Of a stretch of DNA of 5,305 bases, positions 1 through 5,017 are shown in pieces; position 1 is the stretch's first letter; each line of letters starts with the position of its first letter. The stretch spans positions 1 to 5,305 of the forward strand of contig JASEGY010000269.1 of NCBI GenBank assembly GCA_030019105.1. Direction: 5' to 3'. Position numbers and translations under genes: made by a program. The notes beneath the pieces are model-generated. The model was given only the letters and a program-made list of their open reading frames with translations. It had not been told where the DNA came from and did no database searches. The DNA comes from a bacterium (GTDB lineage: Bacteria; UBA9089; JASEGY01).

Positions 1-54
1 AGCCTGAACTCCAAAGGATAGCCAACCCCAAAATCTTTTTCTTAAACACTATAT
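1..54 (-). repeat. Intergenic repeat copy R1 (inverted orientation)
   Basis: The reverse complement of this stretch matches 1647-1700 at 52 of 54 positions by hand alignment, and its first 33 bases match the copy at the right end of the window closely. The shared core on the minus strand is TTAAGAAAAAGATTTTGGGG. The copy probably continues to the left of the window, because the other copies run on into GGCTTTAGCC. It stops 6 bases before the Shine-Dalgarno of flgI, so it forms part of that gene's upstream region. I do not recognise the family by name. Confidence 0.9.
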
Positions 55-60
55 TAATTT

Positions 61-67
61 GGGAGGG
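61..67 (+). promoter_or_regulatory. Ribosome binding site of flgI
   Basis: GGGAGGG lies 6 bases before the ATG at 74 and is a strong Shine-Dalgarno. It fixes the start of flgI, and the position agrees with a signal peptide beginning shortly after that ATG. Confidence 0.8.
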
Positions 68-73
68 ATATAA

Positions 74-1192
74 ATGTCATCGCAGATTCTAAATCGACCG
101 TTCGTTCTTTCACTCTTTTTCCTGCTCTCTTTGCTCGCTATTCTTTATGCCGGAACGATTCATGCCCAGCCGGAGACCAGGGTTAAAGATGTGGCGCGGG
201 TAGCAGGAGTAAGGGAAAATCAACTAATCGGTTATGGCTTAGTTGTTGGGCTCAATGGCACCGGTGACAGCAGCAAGGCCCTTTTTACCAACCGCTCTCT
301 GGTCAGTATGCTTGACCACCTGGGGCTGACCGTGGATATAAACAAGCTTAAGGTTTCCAATGTCGCCGCGGTTATGATTACGGCTGAACTTCCACCCTTT
401 GTTCGATCCGGCGACAGAATTGATGTCACCCTGTCTTCATTAGGTGATGCCAAGGACCTGGAAGGAGGAATCCTCCTGCAGACCCCACTCGCGGCAGCCG
501 ACAATCTAGTTTATGCCGTGGCGCAAGGGCCTGTTTCTATCGGCGGCTCCAATGTGAACGCCGGTGATGGACTGAAAAATCATCCGACTGTAGCCAAAAT
601 ACCAGGGGGAGCTATTGTGGAACGCGAGGTTACTTCCGCTATTACTATGGCTGATGGAGATACTATTCCCCTGGTTCTAAACCGGCCGGATTTTATCACG
701 GCTTCCCGGTTAGTTGAAGCCATTAATGCCGGTTTTGGCGCTCAGACCGCTCAGGCTAAGGATGCCTCCTTAGTGAATGTAAAGATACCGGCCCAATACA
801 AGGAGAATACAGTTGGGTTTGTGGCTATGCTTGAGGAATTGAGGATCAAACCGGACACCATTGCCAAAGTAGTTATTAATGAACGGACAGGGACAATCGT
901 GGTCGGTGAAGATGTCAGGATTTCTCAGGTAGCTGTTTCTCACGGTAAACTCTCGCTTTCGATTGAGGCCGAAGAAGATGCTCTTTGGGAAGGAAGAGAA
1001 AAACCCGAAGAGAAAAAGGCGACAGAGGCCACTATGATAGAAAAGAAGCTGGTTCTTATGAAGGAGAGCGCCAGGATTGCCGATGTCGTATCAGCCCTGA
1101 ACGCAGTTGGAGCCAATCCGAGAGATGTTATCGCTATCCTGCAGGCCATCAAGGCGGCCGGGGCATTGCACGCCGAATTGATTATTATGTAA
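74..1192 (+). CDS. flgI: Flagellar P-ring protein FlgI
   Basis: FlgI is the subunit of the periplasmic P-ring, which surrounds the flagellar rod in the peptidoglycan layer and acts as a bushing. The 372-residue length is normal for the family. Residues 1-31 are a Sec signal peptide with a long hydrophobic stretch (about 9-27) and a plausible cleavage after IHA, before QPETRVKD. The mature start is classic FlgI: RVKDVARVAGVRENQLIGYG, then GLVVGLNGTGDS (about 55-66). Further family signatures are RSGDRIDVTLSSLGDAKDL (about 111-129), NERTGTIVVGEDVRISQVAVSHG in the C-terminal half, and the end GANPRDVIAILQAIKAAGALHAELI. A charged, Lys/Glu-rich linker precedes that end. A strong Shine-Dalgarno supports the ATG. 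flgJ follows after 62 bases, and the two are expected to share a transcript. The upstream neighbour, often flgH, is outside the window. Confidence 0.97.
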   Translation: MSSQILNRPFVLSLFFLLSLLAILYAGTIHAQPETRVKDVARVAGVRENQLIGYGLVVGLNGTGDSSKALFTNRSLVSMLDHLGLTVDINKLKVSNVAAVMITAELPPFVRSGDRIDVTLSSLGDAKDLEGGILLQTPLAAADNLVYAVAQGPVSIGGSNVNAGDGLKNHPTVAKIPGGAIVEREVTSAITMADGDTIPLVLNRPDFITASRLVEAINAGFGAQTAQAKDASLVNVKIPAQYKENTVGFVAMLEELRIKPDTIAKVVINERTGTIVVGEDVRISQVAVSHGKLSLSIEAEEDALWEGREKPEEKKATEATMIEKKLVLMKESARIADVVSALNAVGANPRDVIAILQAIKAAGALHAELIIM

Positions 1193-1193
1193 A

Positions 1194-1246
1194 ATAGGAC
1201 GAATAGGACGCAGAGGACAGAACAATCTGACCTCTGATTTCTGATA
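1194..1246 (+). repeat. Degenerate short tandem repeats between flgI and flgJ
   Basis: Two adjacent arrays fill this gap. At 1194-1220 there are three 9-base units (ATAGGACGA, ATAGGACGC, AGAGGACAG). At 1226-1246 there are three 7-base units (TCTGACC, TCTGATT, TCTGATA). Units within each set differ by one to several bases, so these are diverged remnants. No terminator is obvious here, so read-through from flgI to flgJ is likely. Confidence 0.6.
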
Positions 1247-1254
1247 ACGAGACG

Positions 1255-1638
1255 ATGATTAATCCAATTGACCTTCACCAGGACATAATGTCCAAAACTC
1301 AGATTGATTCCCAGCTTGATCAACTAAGGCAAATGGGTAAGGTAAATAATTTTGCCGACCAATTGCGTCAGATTCAAGAGGAGGAAGGTGTGTCTGAATC
1401 TAAAAAAGGGGAAAAGGCAAAGCTCCTCGACCTCTGTCATAAAGTTGAATCTATGCTGGTTTATCAGATGGTCAAAGGCATGCGCAGCACGGTCCCCAAG
1501 AATGATTTTCTCCACGCTGGGATGCCCGAGGACATCTTCCGGGATATGCTCGACCATCATCGGGCCGAAGATATGTCCAGGACCGGCAACTTTGGACTGG
1601 CCAAGCAGCTTTATAATCAATTAAGCCGCTGTCTCTAA
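1255..1638 (+). CDS. flgJ: FlgJ-type flagellar rod-binding protein, short form without muramidase
   Basis: This 127-residue protein matches the N-terminal rod-binding domain of FlgJ (rod-binding protein family), which caps or scaffolds rod assembly in the periplasm. The domain spans about residues 55-122: a helix with KVESMLVYQMVKGMRSTVPK, an Asp/His-rich segment DIFRDMLDHHRAEDMSRT, and the closing motif GNFGLAKQLYNQL, equivalent to the usual G-x-GLA-x-x-L ending. The C-terminal glucosaminidase domain of enterobacterial FlgJ is absent. This is common outside the gamma-proteobacteria, so a separate enzyme must open the peptidoglycan. Residues 1-50 are polar and helical with no signal peptide, as expected for export by the flagellar type III system. 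The ATG at 1255 has only a weak upstream purine stretch. The in-frame ATG at 1288 (Met12), with AGGA 4 bases before it, is an alternative start. The gene sits directly after flgI, its usual partner. Confidence 0.92.
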   Translation: MINPIDLHQDIMSKTQIDSQLDQLRQMGKVNNFADQLRQIQEEEGVSESKKGEKAKLLDLCHKVESMLVYQMVKGMRSTVPKNDFLHAGMPEDIFRDMLDHHRAEDMSRTGNFGLAKQLYNQLSRCL

Positions 1639-1646
1639 CTTCAGTT

Positions 1647-1707
1647 ATATAGTGGTTAAGAAAAAGATTTTGGGGTTGGATATCCTTTGGAGTTCAGGCT
1701 TTAGCCT
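1647..1707 (+). repeat. Intergenic repeat copy R2 (forward orientation)
   Basis: Bases 1647-1700 match the reverse complement of 1-54 with two mismatches and carry the core TTAAGAAAAAGATTTTGGGG. The copy continues into GGAGTTCAGGCTTTAGCCT, which includes a small palindrome (AGGCT, 2 bases, AGCCT at 1696-1707). It begins 8 bases after the flgJ stop codon. Confidence 0.9.
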
Positions 1708-1769
1708 TTCATAAGTAATGAAATCCTAAAGGATTAACTCCGAAAGCTACATAGTCTATCTTGAATTCG

Positions 1770-1802
1770 CTTACCCCAAAATATTTATCTTAAGAGCTAT
1801 AT
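1770..1802 (-). repeat. Diverged inverted repeat copy R4
   Basis: Read on the minus strand, this begins ATATAG, passes through CTTAAG and reaches TTTTGGGG, following the left 33 bases of R1, R2 and R3 at about 26 positions. It is the right arm of the palindromic element that starts with R2. Confidence 0.65.
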
Positions 1803-1817
1803 ATTCCTTGCCGATAC
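1791..1817 (+). promoter_or_regulatory. Possible sigma28 (FliA-type) promoter
   Basis: TAAG at 1791-1794, exactly 15 bases, then GCCGATAC at 1810-1817. This follows the enterobacterial flagellar sigma28 pattern TAAA-N15-GCCGATAA with one mismatch in each box. It lies in non-coding DNA, points toward the downstream genes, and its -35 box is inside repeat arm R4. Whether this organism's FliA uses that consensus is unknown, so chance is a real alternative. Confidence 0.35.
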
Positions 1818-1861
1818 TATACCGTACCGTCCTGAATTTACTGCCTGCCGAAAAATTTTCC

Positions 1862-1890
1862 TTGACATAGCTGTTTCTGGGAAGTATAAT
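1862..1890 (+). promoter_or_regulatory. Consensus sigma70 promoter
   Basis: TTGACA at 1862-1867 and TATAAT at 1885-1890 are both perfect hexamers with the optimal 17-base spacer. An A/T-rich run (AAAAATTTT, about 1850-1858) lies just upstream like an UP element. Transcription should start near 1897, giving a leader of roughly 70 bases before the ATG at 1966. It probably drives the small membrane protein genes, and possibly the whole run through csrA. Confidence 0.85.
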
Positions 1891-1932
1891 AAGATGTGAG
1901 TGAACAATTTAGAAAAGCAGGTTTCCAGTAAG

Positions 1933-1956
1933 CTTGTTGATAAGCCATATAACAAG
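1933..1956 (+). promoter_or_regulatory. Small leader hairpin overlapping the ribosome binding site
   Basis: CTTGTT at 1933-1938 pairs with AACAAG at 1951-1956 around a 12-base loop. The right arm overlaps AAGGG (1954-1958), the Shine-Dalgarno lying 7 bases before the ATG at 1966, so folding could modulate translation. The stem is only six base pairs and may have no function. Confidence 0.35.
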
Positions 1957-1965
1957 GGCTCTTGA

Positions 1966-2172
1966 ATGAAATTATTAAATCAAGATCAACGCAAGGCACT
2001 TTCTCAAATATTTATCGATATTGGCAAAATCATATTTATAACGACGGTAGGAAGTTATTTTCTGCCCACTTTTACTGGAAAGGTAAACCTGTCAATTCTA
2101 AGTTTGGGGATGGTAATCACGTTTATCTGCTTTTGTTTAGGGCTGTTAATATTACATACAAAAGGAGAGTAA
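1966..2172 (+). CDS. Small two-helix membrane protein of unknown function
   Basis: This 68-residue protein has two predicted transmembrane helices at about residues 14-34 and 42-64. They are separated by a short turn with Pro34, Gly38 and Lys39. The N-terminus is polar (MKLLNQDQRKALSQ) and the C-terminus ends in basic and acidic residues (HTKGE). No catalytic motif is visible. It resembles small two-helix proteins that I recall occurring beside tiny membrane ORFs and DUF-type genes in many bacterial genomes, but I cannot give a family name with certainty. The start is supported by AAGGG 7 bases upstream and by a perfect sigma70 promoter placed to transcribe it. A longer overlapping frame starting at 1962 gives an unconvincing, low-complexity product and is rejected. 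The next gene begins 6 bases after its stop, so the two are probably made together. Confidence 0.75.
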   Translation: MKLLNQDQRKALSQIFIDIGKIIFITTVGSYFLPTFTGKVNLSILSLGMVITFICFCLGLLILHTKGE

Positions 2173-2178
2173 CTTATT

Positions 2179-2283
2179 ATGATAGGAGCTTACATATTTG
2201 CAGGGATAATTGTAATCCTTCTAATCATTATTGCCGCCCCCACTCTTTATAATGATTGGAAGGAGTCTCATAAAGAAAGGTAA
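2179..2283 (+). CDS. 34-residue single-helix membrane microprotein
   Basis: This short gene encodes 34 residues and ends with TAA at 2281-2283. Residues 5-20 form one strongly hydrophobic helix rich in Ile, Leu and Ala. It is followed by a charged tail with NDW, KE and HKER, so the tail is probably cytoplasmic. The start codon has AAAGGAGAG (2161-2169) upstream. That sequence is part of the coding end of the preceding gene, and its spacing of about 12 bases is somewhat long. Position and spacing suggest translational coupling to the two-helix protein, and the two may form a complex in the inner membrane. Its size and shape also fit a type I toxin-like or regulatory microprotein, but nothing in the sequence proves that. 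Confidence 0.65.
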   Translation: MIGAYIFAGIIVILLIIIAAPTLYNDWKESHKER

Positions 2284-2312
2284 AGAGTGCCCAGAATTTG
2301 CTATTTAATCTT

Positions 2313-2555
2313 ATGGTAAGAATCAACAAAGCGATCCCCCTTGAAGACTATCGTCTAAAGGTAACATTTAACACAGGTGAAGAGGGAATCTTTGATTTGG
2401 AAAATTGGTTAAGCGGCCCAATCTTTTCAAAGCTCAAGGACAGAGAAATCTTCACCCATGTAGCAATTGATGAAATTGCAGGTACAATATGTTGGTCTAA
2501 TGGAATAGACTTCTGTCCGGATGTGGTTTATGAGCAAACCAATTTCTCAAATTAG
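2313..2555 (+). CDS. DUF2442 family protein
   Basis: The product is about 80 residues and matches DUF2442: an N-terminal strand pair with DYRLKVTFNTGEEGIFDLENW, then GPIFSKLKDREIFTHVAID, then the signature GTICWSNGIDFCPDVVYEQ near the end. Members are small, soluble, predominantly beta proteins of unknown biochemical role. They are often encoded beside DUF4160 proteins in pairs that look like toxin-antitoxin modules. No DUF4160 partner is visible here: the upstream neighbour is the 34-residue membrane protein and the downstream one is DUF29. I chose ATG 2313 because family members usually begin a few residues before the DYRL segment. The in-frame TTG at 2298 would add five residues. Neither start has a strong Shine-Dalgarno. 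Confidence 0.85.
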   Translation: MVRINKAIPLEDYRLKVTFNTGEEGIFDLENWLSGPIFSKLKDREIFTHVAIDEIAGTICWSNGIDFCPDVVYEQTNFSN

Positions 2556-2579
2556 GTTGTAGGAGTTGCGAGCCGTCTC

Positions 2580-2585
2580 AGGAGA
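2580..2585 (+). promoter_or_regulatory. Ribosome binding site of the DUF29 gene
   Basis: AGGAGA lies 8 bases before the ATG at 2594. This is good spacing and decides that start. Confidence 0.75.
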
Positions 2586-2593
2586 GAATATTC

Positions 2594-3034
2594 ATGAATT
2601 GGCAAGAATTATCGACTACATCACATTACCAGACAGCAGTAGCTGTCAGGTCTACATTATTAGAACGAGATATGGAGGAAGCGGCCACGGGAATAGAGGA
2701 GTTGATCGAAGCTTTGGGACGATCAGAGGAAAGGGCTTTGAAAAGTCAGTTGACCCGGTTGATGATGCATATTCTCAAGTGGAAAATACAACCTTTACAC
2801 CCTTCACGCAGTTGGCTTGTTACTATTTCTAATGCCAGGATTGAGATCGCTGATCTTCTGGAATATGAACCTCATTTGAAGCCAAAAATAAATGACTTAT
2901 GGGAGAAATGTTTCAAAGCAGCCAGGCAACTGGCAAAAGACGAAACAGGGATTGTCCCGGAAATCAGCAAGTTATCCTGGGAAGAAGTCTTTGAAAAGGA
3001 ATATTCTCTTGAAGGAGAAGATGAAAGAAGATGA
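2594..3034 (+). CDS. DUF29 family protein
   Basis: This 146-residue protein belongs to DUF29, a helical family common in cyanobacteria and in genomes rich in mobile elements and toxin-antitoxin genes; its function is not established. Visible signatures are MNWQELSTTSHYQTAVAV at the start, ATGIEELIEALGRSEERALKSQL (about 31-53), RLMMHILKWKIQP (about 55-67), SRSWLVTISNARIEIADLL (about 71-89) and LWEKCFKAARQLAKDETG (about 102-119). Length is typical. The start is supported by AGGAGA. The last four bases overlap the start of htrA (ATGA), implying translational coupling to a conserved protease gene. That is unusual for an accessory gene. It is probably cotranscribed with the upstream DUF2442 gene, which ends 38 bases before it. 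Confidence 0.9.
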   Translation: MNWQELSTTSHYQTAVAVRSTLLERDMEEAATGIEELIEALGRSEERALKSQLTRLMMHILKWKIQPLHPSRSWLVTISNARIEIADLLEYEPHLKPKINDLWEKCFKAARQLAKDETGIVPEISKLSWEEVFEKEYSLEGEDERR

Positions 3035-4533
3035 AAATTCGGATTAGTTTGCTGCTGTTAGTTGCCCTGATGATGGGGGTGATTATTGCCTCCCGGCTTG
3101 ATCTTACCCCGAACACGAACGGGGAAGTTAGCCCTATTTCTAACTCCCCCATTTCCACCAGTGATGAGATAAATGCCCTGCGCGGCCTTGGCAAGGCCTT
3201 TACTCAGGTGGCCAGAGAGGTAAGTCCGTCAGTGGTCAATATCTCCACAGAAAGGACTGTGAAAGGTGGAGGGATGCCTTTCTTTTTCTATGAAGGACCC
3301 TTTCGCGACTTTTTTGGGGATGATTTTTTCAACCAATTTCCCTCTCCTTCCCCACAAAGAGAATACCATCAAAATAGTCTGGGGTCAGGAGTAATTGTCA
3401 GCCGGGACGGATATATCCTGACCAATAATCATGTAATAAAAGATGCCGATAAAATTACCGTTATTCTTGGGGATAAGAGAAAATTCACCGGTAAAGTAGT
3501 GGGTAAAGATGAGAAAACAGACCTGGCCGTAGTCAAGATTGAAGATGACAATCTACCGGTAGCCGGACTGGGGAATTCAGATAAAATTGAGGTAGGCGAA
3601 TGGGTGGTGGCCATAGGCGCTCCTTTTGAATTAAGCCAGACAGTAACCGCGGGGATAGTTTCGGCTAAAGGCAGGTCTCAGGTCGGGCTGGCAGATTATG
3701 AAAACTTTATCCAGACCGATGCTGCTATAAATCCGGGCAATTCCGGGGGGCCGCTGGTTAATCTGGATGGAGAGGTAATCGGAATAAATACAGCGATAGT
3801 CACCAGGTCCGGAGGTTATCAGGGAATCGGTTTTGCTATCCCGATTAATATGGCTCAAAAGGTAATGGCCGCCCTGATCGGTCAGGGCAAGGTTGTCCGG
3901 GGCTGGTTGGGAGTGATTATCCAGGAATTGACCCCGGAACTGGCGGATAAGCTTGGGCTAAAAGGGAAAAAAGGCGTGCTTGTTGCTGATATACTAAAGG
4001 ATGGGCCGGCCGACCAGGCAGGCATAGAACCGGAAGACCTCATTGTTGAGATTGAGGATAAAGAGGTAACCGAGGTTAATCAACTTCGGAATATGGTCGC
4101 GGATTTTGAAGTAGGAAAAAGAGCGAAATTAAAGGTGATCAGAAATGGACAGGAAAAGATTATCATGGTCAAGATTGGAGAGCAACCTGAAGATACAGGC
4201 GCTCTTCTTGAGGAGAAAAAAGAGAAAAAGTCGGAGATGATTAAGCTTGGGCTCGGGGTTCAAAATCTTACTCCTGAGATAGCCTCTTACTATGGCTATG
4301 GAGGTGATCAGGGGGTAATTATTACGGATATTGAACAGTGGGGACCGGCTGATCAGGCCGGCCTGAAAGAGGGAGATCTGATTAAGGAGTTAAATCGAGA
4401 CCGGATACGAATCCTGCCTGATTTCGAAAGGGCCTTAAATCAAATATCTGGGAGTAAAGATATATTGCTGAGGATACGACGGGGTGAACATCATCTCTAT
4501 CTTATTCTCAAACCAGAGGAAGGAAGGGATTAA
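3031..4533 (+). CDS. htrA: Do/HtrA-family periplasmic serine protease with two PDZ domains
   Basis: This is a 500-residue ATP-independent protease and chaperone of the DegP/DegQ/MucD type, acting on misfolded envelope proteins. Residues 1-22 are a hydrophobic signal peptide or anchor without a lipobox or obvious signal peptidase site. The trypsin-like domain (about 60-285) carries the triad His134 (TNNHV), Asp164 (TDLAV) and Ser238 (GNSGGPL). A Phe-rich loop at about 83-104 corresponds to the LA loop of Do proteases. PDZ1 covers about 289-382 (GWLGVIIQELTPELADKLGL, then GVLVADILKDGPADQAGI). A charged Lys/Glu linker (about 392-402) leads to PDZ2 (about 405-495, with GPADQAGLKEGDLI). All key residues are intact. 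The ATG overlaps the DUF29 stop by 4 bases, and AAGGAG at 3012-3017 plus purines at 3024-3030 provide ribosome binding. fliW begins 4 bases after its stop. An htrA gene directly before fliW-csrA is not the usual order, and a role in flagellar envelope quality control is only inference. Confidence 0.95.
   Translation: MKIRISLLLLVALMMGVIIASRLDLTPNTNGEVSPISNSPISTSDEINALRGLGKAFTQVAREVSPSVVNISTERTVKGGGMPFFFYEGPFRDFFGDDFFNQFPSPSPQREYHQNSLGSGVIVSRDGYILTNNHVIKDADKITVILGDKRKFTGKVVGKDEKTDLAVVKIEDDNLPVAGLGNSDKIEVGEWVVAIGAPFELSQTVTAGIVSAKGRSQVGLADYENFIQTDAAINPGNSGGPLVNLDGEVIGINTAIVTRSGGYQGIGFAIPINMAQKVMAALIGQGKVVRGWLGVIIQELTPELADKLGLKGKKGVLVADILKDGPADQAGIEPEDLIVEIEDKEVTEVNQLRNMVADFEVGKRAKLKVIRNGQEKIIMVKIGEQPEDTGALLEEKKEKKSEMIKLGLGVQNLTPEIASYYGYGGDQGVIITDIEQWGPADQAGLKEGDLIKELNRDRIRILPDFERALNQISGSKDILLRIRRGEHHLYLILKPEEGRD
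3426..3452 (+). promoter_or_regulatory. Possible intragenic sigma28-like promoter in htrA
   Basis: TAAT at 3426-3429, 15 bases, then GCCGATAA at 3445-3452. This is 11 of 12 matches to the enterobacterial FliA pattern, with a perfect -10 box. It lies within the codons around catalytic His134, so protein constraint could explain it. It points toward fliW, whose start is about 1.1 kb downstream. Confidence 0.25.
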
Positions 4534-4551
4534 AACGTTGAGGATTAAAAC
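4527..4551 (+). repeat. 10-base direct repeat straddling the fliW start
   Basis: GGATTAAAAC occurs at 4527-4536 and again at 4542-4551, a 15-base period. The TTG start codon of fliW (4538-4540) sits between the copies. The first copy contains the htrA stop codon and part of the Shine-Dalgarno region. Confidence 0.7.
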
Positions 4552-5017
4552 TAAACCTCTTGGCGAAATAGAAGTTGCTAAAGAAAGTATAATCGAGGTT
4601 AAAGAGGGGATCATTGGTTTTCCTGGCCTTAACCGGTATATTCTTTTAAATAGCGAGGGAGGCGGACCATTTGAGTGGTTCCAGTCAGTGGACCGGGTAG
4701 ACTTAGCCTTTGTGGTTATTTCTCCCTGCGAATTTAGACCCGACTACACCCTGGATGTGAGTAAAAGTGAGTTGGAGTCTATTGGACTGAAAGACCCTTC
4801 AGAAGCTGTTATCTTAGCTATTGTAGTTATCCCGGATGACCCGTCAATGATGACCGCTAACCTTCAGGGACCCATTGTCATTAATCCCAAAACCAAACAA
4901 GCCCGGCAAATGATATCCAATAACCCCCAATATACGGTGCGTCATAATATTCTTCAAGAGATGCAAGCCCTGGCTGATAGCGACAAAGCTGAGAGAGGGG
5001 GGAATAAGTTATGTTAG
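4538..5017 (+). CDS. fliW: Flagellar assembly factor FliW (CsrA antagonist)
   Basis: FliW is a small cytoplasmic protein that binds flagellin and allosterically inhibits CsrA, linking flagellin level to translation of its mRNA. The 159-residue product carries the family hallmarks: [11 protein letters not shown] near the start, [14 protein letters not shown] (about 24-37), [19 protein letters not shown] (about 45-63), [20 protein letters not shown] (about 95-114) and [12 protein letters not shown] (about 115-126), followed by YTVRHNIL. I chose TTG 4538 because it puts the protein start at the conserved IKTK..GEIEV segment and has AAGGGA 8 bases upstream. The in-frame ATG at 4484 would add 18 unrelated residues inside htrA. 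The gene is 4 bases behind htrA and overlaps csrA by 7 bases, its classic partner. A C-terminal tail of about 20 residues (from about 140) extends past the conserved domain. Confidence 0.95.
   Translation: MRIKTKPLGEIEVAKESIIEVKEGIIGFPGLNRYILLNSEGGGPFEWFQSVDRVDLAFVVISPCEFRPDYTLDVSKSELESIGLKDPSEAVILAIVVIPDDPSMMTANLQGPIVINPKTKQARQMISNNPQYTVRHNILQEMQALADSDKAERGGNKLC

Larger units (their letters stand above)
1647..1802. mobile_element. MITE-like palindromic element (R2 plus inverted copy R4)
   Basis: The first 33 bases (1647-1679) are matched by the reverse complement of the last 33 (1770-1802) at about 26 positions, giving imperfect terminal inverted repeats around a 156-base unit. Inside are nested palindromes: AGGCT-tt-AGCCT at 1696-1707, AATCCT-aa-AGGATT at 1722-1735, and the distant pair GGAGTT (1689-1694) and AACTCC (1736-1741). 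There is no open reading frame inside and no clear target-site duplication at the borders. A non-autonomous miniature element or a folded intergenic repeat is the likeliest reading. As RNA it could form a long hairpin and may end or protect the flgIJ transcript, although no U-tract follows. Confidence 0.6.
1639..1965. other. Gene-free interval holding repeats and promoters
   Basis: I see no credible coding region in these roughly 330 bases. The left half (1647-1802) is a palindromic repeat element. The right half (about 1803-1965) holds a sigma28-like match, a perfect sigma70 promoter and a short leader with a small hairpin before the next start codon. It separates the flagellar structural genes from the accessory cassette. 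Confidence 0.85.

Noticed and set aside
232..504. Minus-strand open frame inside flgI
   Set aside because: It lies wholly within a clearly recognised flgI, and its product has no family signatures and is rich in Ser/Pro, as expected of an antisense shadow.
1079..1086. GCCGATGT as another sigma28 -10 box in flgI
   Set aside because: It has only six of eight matches, and there is no TAAA-like box 15 bases upstream.
940..1323. Minus-strand open frame across the end of flgI and start of flgJ
   Set aside because: It overlaps two real genes and the tandem-repeat gap, and no domain is visible in it.
1696..1707. Rho-independent terminator after flgJ
   Set aside because: The AGGCT/AGCCT stem is short and no run of T residues follows it. 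The larger element may act in termination, but the sequence does not show a classic terminator.
1962..2252. 96-residue plus-strand frame overlapping both small membrane genes
   Set aside because: Its product is low in structure and rich in Tyr, Arg, His and Asn. The overlapping frame at 1966 has a good ribosome binding site and two clear membrane helices.
2566..2832. Plus-strand frame overlapping the DUF29 gene
   Set aside because: The DUF29 frame is strongly recognisable and has the better ribosome binding site, so this is a frame shadow.
4484..4537. Upstream ATG extension of fliW
   Set aside because: The extra 18 residues lie inside htrA coding sequence and precede the conserved FliW start. 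TTG 4538 has a well-spaced ribosome binding site.
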